Positions 14,355 through 15,414 of a DNA stretch of 15,414 bases are shown in pieces. The notes under the pieces are model-generated. The model made no database searches, was not told the origin of the DNA, and saw only the letters and a list, made by a program, of their open reading frames with translations. Each line of letters starts with the position of its first letter. The first letter of the stretch is position 1. The position numbers and the translations under genes are program-made. Location: positions 14,974-30,387 of the forward strand of contig DKEX01000131.1 of assembly GCA_002452295.1 (NCBI GenBank), written 5' to 3'. The stretch is from Firmicutes bacterium UBA6811. Its GTDB lineage: Bacteria; Bacillota; SHA-98; UBA4971.

Positions 14355-14456
14355 GCCGAAACCGACACCGAAGCCGAAGCCAAGGCCGAGGCCAAAGCCA
14401 AATCCGGAAACAAAGACACAGACAACGGCAACGCCAAAGTCGAGGTCAGGGTCAAA
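14355..14456. repeat. Degenerate period-6 array between mraY and ftsW
   Basis: Seventeen consecutive 6-bp units on the plus strand fit NNCRNN, most often GCCRAR (GCCGAA, GCCAAG, GCCAAA, GTCGAG). Position 3 is C and position 4 is a purine in all 17 units, while other positions vary. The array overlaps the mraY stop codon and fills most of the gap. On either strand it would encode only dipeptide repeats, and no ribosome site supports translation. Confidence 0.85.
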
Positions 14457-15414
14457 ACGCCGGAAGACACAGCATCCCGAGAACCGAGAAGACGAGGCCC
14501 AGGATCCAGAACCTCGTCACCACCTTGGGCTCCTGCCACCCGGACAGCTCGAAGTGGTGATGGAGGGGGCTCATCCGGAATACGCGCTTTCCGTGGGTCA
14601 ACCTGAAATACGTCACCTGGATCACCACCGAGAGAGCCTCCACCACGAATACTCCGCCCACCAGAACCAGCAGAAGCTCGGTCTTCGTGAGTATCGCGAG
14701 GCACCCCAGGGCCGCGCCCAGCGCAAGAGAGCCAGTGTCGCCCATGATCACCTGCGCAGGGTGGCAATTGAACCACGCGAACCCCACGCACGCCCCTGTC
14801 AGTGCCGATGCGAACACCGCGAGGTCGTGTGACCCTCGGGACGCCGCGACGACGCCGTAGGTGAGGGCGGCGATGGCCACAGTGCCCGCGGCGAGCCCGT
14901 CGAGGCCGTCGGTGAGGTTGACCGCGTTGGAGGCACCGATCACCACGAGGATCGCGAAGGCCACGTAGCCAGGCCCGAGGTCCACTGCCTTGTTCAGGAA
15001 AGGTATCCTCACAGCGGTGCCGAGCTCAGGCCTCGTGACGACGAATACCCCCAGGAGGCCCGCGAGGATGATCTGGGCAACCAGCTTGTATCTTGCCCGT
15101 AGCCCTAGAGACCGCCTGGCGACCACTATGATGAAATCATCAGCGAGGCCGATCGCCCCAAACCCGAGCGTGATGAGAAGAGCCCACGCCGCCCCCAGCA
15201 TTCCCGGTGCCAACAGCAGGGTCGATGCGAAGACGCCGACAAGTATCATGATCCCGCCCATAGTGGGCGTGCCAGCCTTCTTCTGATGGGTTGCCGGCCC
15301 GTCCGACCGTATGGATTGCCCGAACTTCATCCTGTGAAGGATCTTTATGGCCGCGGGGCCTGTAGCGATCATTATTGCTAGCGCAGCAAGCGCAGCGCAT
15401 ACCTCACGAGTCAC
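14452..15414 (-). CDS. mraY: Phospho-N-acetylmuramoyl-pentapeptide transferase MraY
   Basis: Integral membrane enzyme that transfers phospho-MurNAc-pentapeptide to undecaprenyl phosphate, making lipid I. 320 residues and about ten membrane segments. Motifs: MKFGQSIRSDGPATHQKKAGTPTMGGIMI, ADDFIIVVARRSLGLRARYKL with the Asp pair, NAVNLTDGLDGLAAG, NCHPAQVIMGDTGSLALG, and the C-terminal PLHHHFELSGWQEPKVVTRFWILG. The first codon visible is a GTG occupying the last three bases of the window. Only about two residues fewer precede KFGQ than in B. subtilis MraY, so the gene is complete or nearly so, but the ribosome site is outside. murE/murF are expected beyond the edge. Confidence 0.96.
   Translation of the reverse strand: MTREVCAALAALAIMIATGPAAIKILHRMKFGQSIRSDGPATHQKKAGTPTMGGIMILVGVFASTLLLAPGMLGAAWALLITLGFGAIGLADDFIIVVARRSLGLRARYKLVAQIILAGLLGVFVVTRPELGTAVRIPFLNKAVDLGPGYVAFAILVVIGASNAVNLTDGLDGLAAGTVAIAALTYGVVAASRGSHDLAVFASALTGACVGFAWFNCHPAQVIMGDTGSLALGAALGCLAILTKTELLLVLVGGVFVVEALSVVIQVTYFRLTHGKRVFRMSPLHHHFELSGWQEPKVVTRFWILGLVFSVLGMLCLPAF

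Noticed and set aside
14311..14451. Remnant of murD
   Set aside because: The 141-nt gap is almost all period-6 array, and no frame contains recognisable MurD motifs, so no pseudogene can be claimed.
13513..14832. 439-codon plus-strand open frame across mraY and ftsW
   Set aside because: It is antisense to two genes with full family motifs, its product is a low-complexity, charged composition typical of GC-rich shadow frames, and part of it simply translates the hexamer array.

Overview
The window holds the distal two thirds of a division and cell wall (dcw) cluster, followed by the sporulation locus spoIIGA-sigE and two poorly understood genes. All fourteen genes lie on the minus strand, so transcription runs from high to low coordinates. 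SpoIIGA and a pro-sigma-E type SigE mark an endospore-forming member of the Bacillota. The DNA is GC-rich, with frequent GTG and TTG starts and many long antisense open frames. This points to a high-GC clostridial-type or related lineage rather than Bacillus. I cannot name the genus.

Layout in transcription order: mraY (reaches the right edge, essentially complete), ftsW/spoVE, murG, murC, murB, murA, ftsQ/divIB, a DUF881 gene, sbp, ftsA, ftsZ, spoIIGA, sigE, a helix-turn-helix regulator, and the first 189 codons of a radical SAM gene that leaves the left edge. The first six genes make and flip or use the peptidoglycan precursor: MurA, MurB and MurC for UDP-MurNAc-Ala, MraY and MurG for lipids I and II, and FtsW for polymerisation. 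FtsQ, FtsA and FtsZ build the divisome. SpoIIGA cleaves pro-SigE once the asymmetric septum forms, so the division-to-sporulation order is functional as well as positional.

Two things are missing against the usual order. murD is absent between mraY and ftsW, where a 141-bp gap is mostly a degenerate 6-bp periodic array. sigG does not follow sigE. Similar period-6 arrays occur in the 5' part of ftsQ (coding) and in the spoIIGA-sigE gap, with a weak one between murG and murC.

Readable regulatory signals are a near-consensus sigma-A promoter at the end of ftsQ, a spoIIG-like promoter (TATACT with a 21-bp spacer and two 0A-like boxes) before spoIIGA, and a sigma-A-like promoter between sigE and the regulator gene. 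A 17-nt element is shared, with two mismatches, by the leaders of the regulator and the radical SAM gene. Hairpins lie between ftsA and ftsZ and downstream of ftsZ.

Most of the window is a well-known locus. The regulator and radical SAM pair, the period-6 arrays and a MurB with an altered active-site motif are the parts that look least described. I see no RNA genes, insertion sequences, CRISPR arrays or prophage genes.
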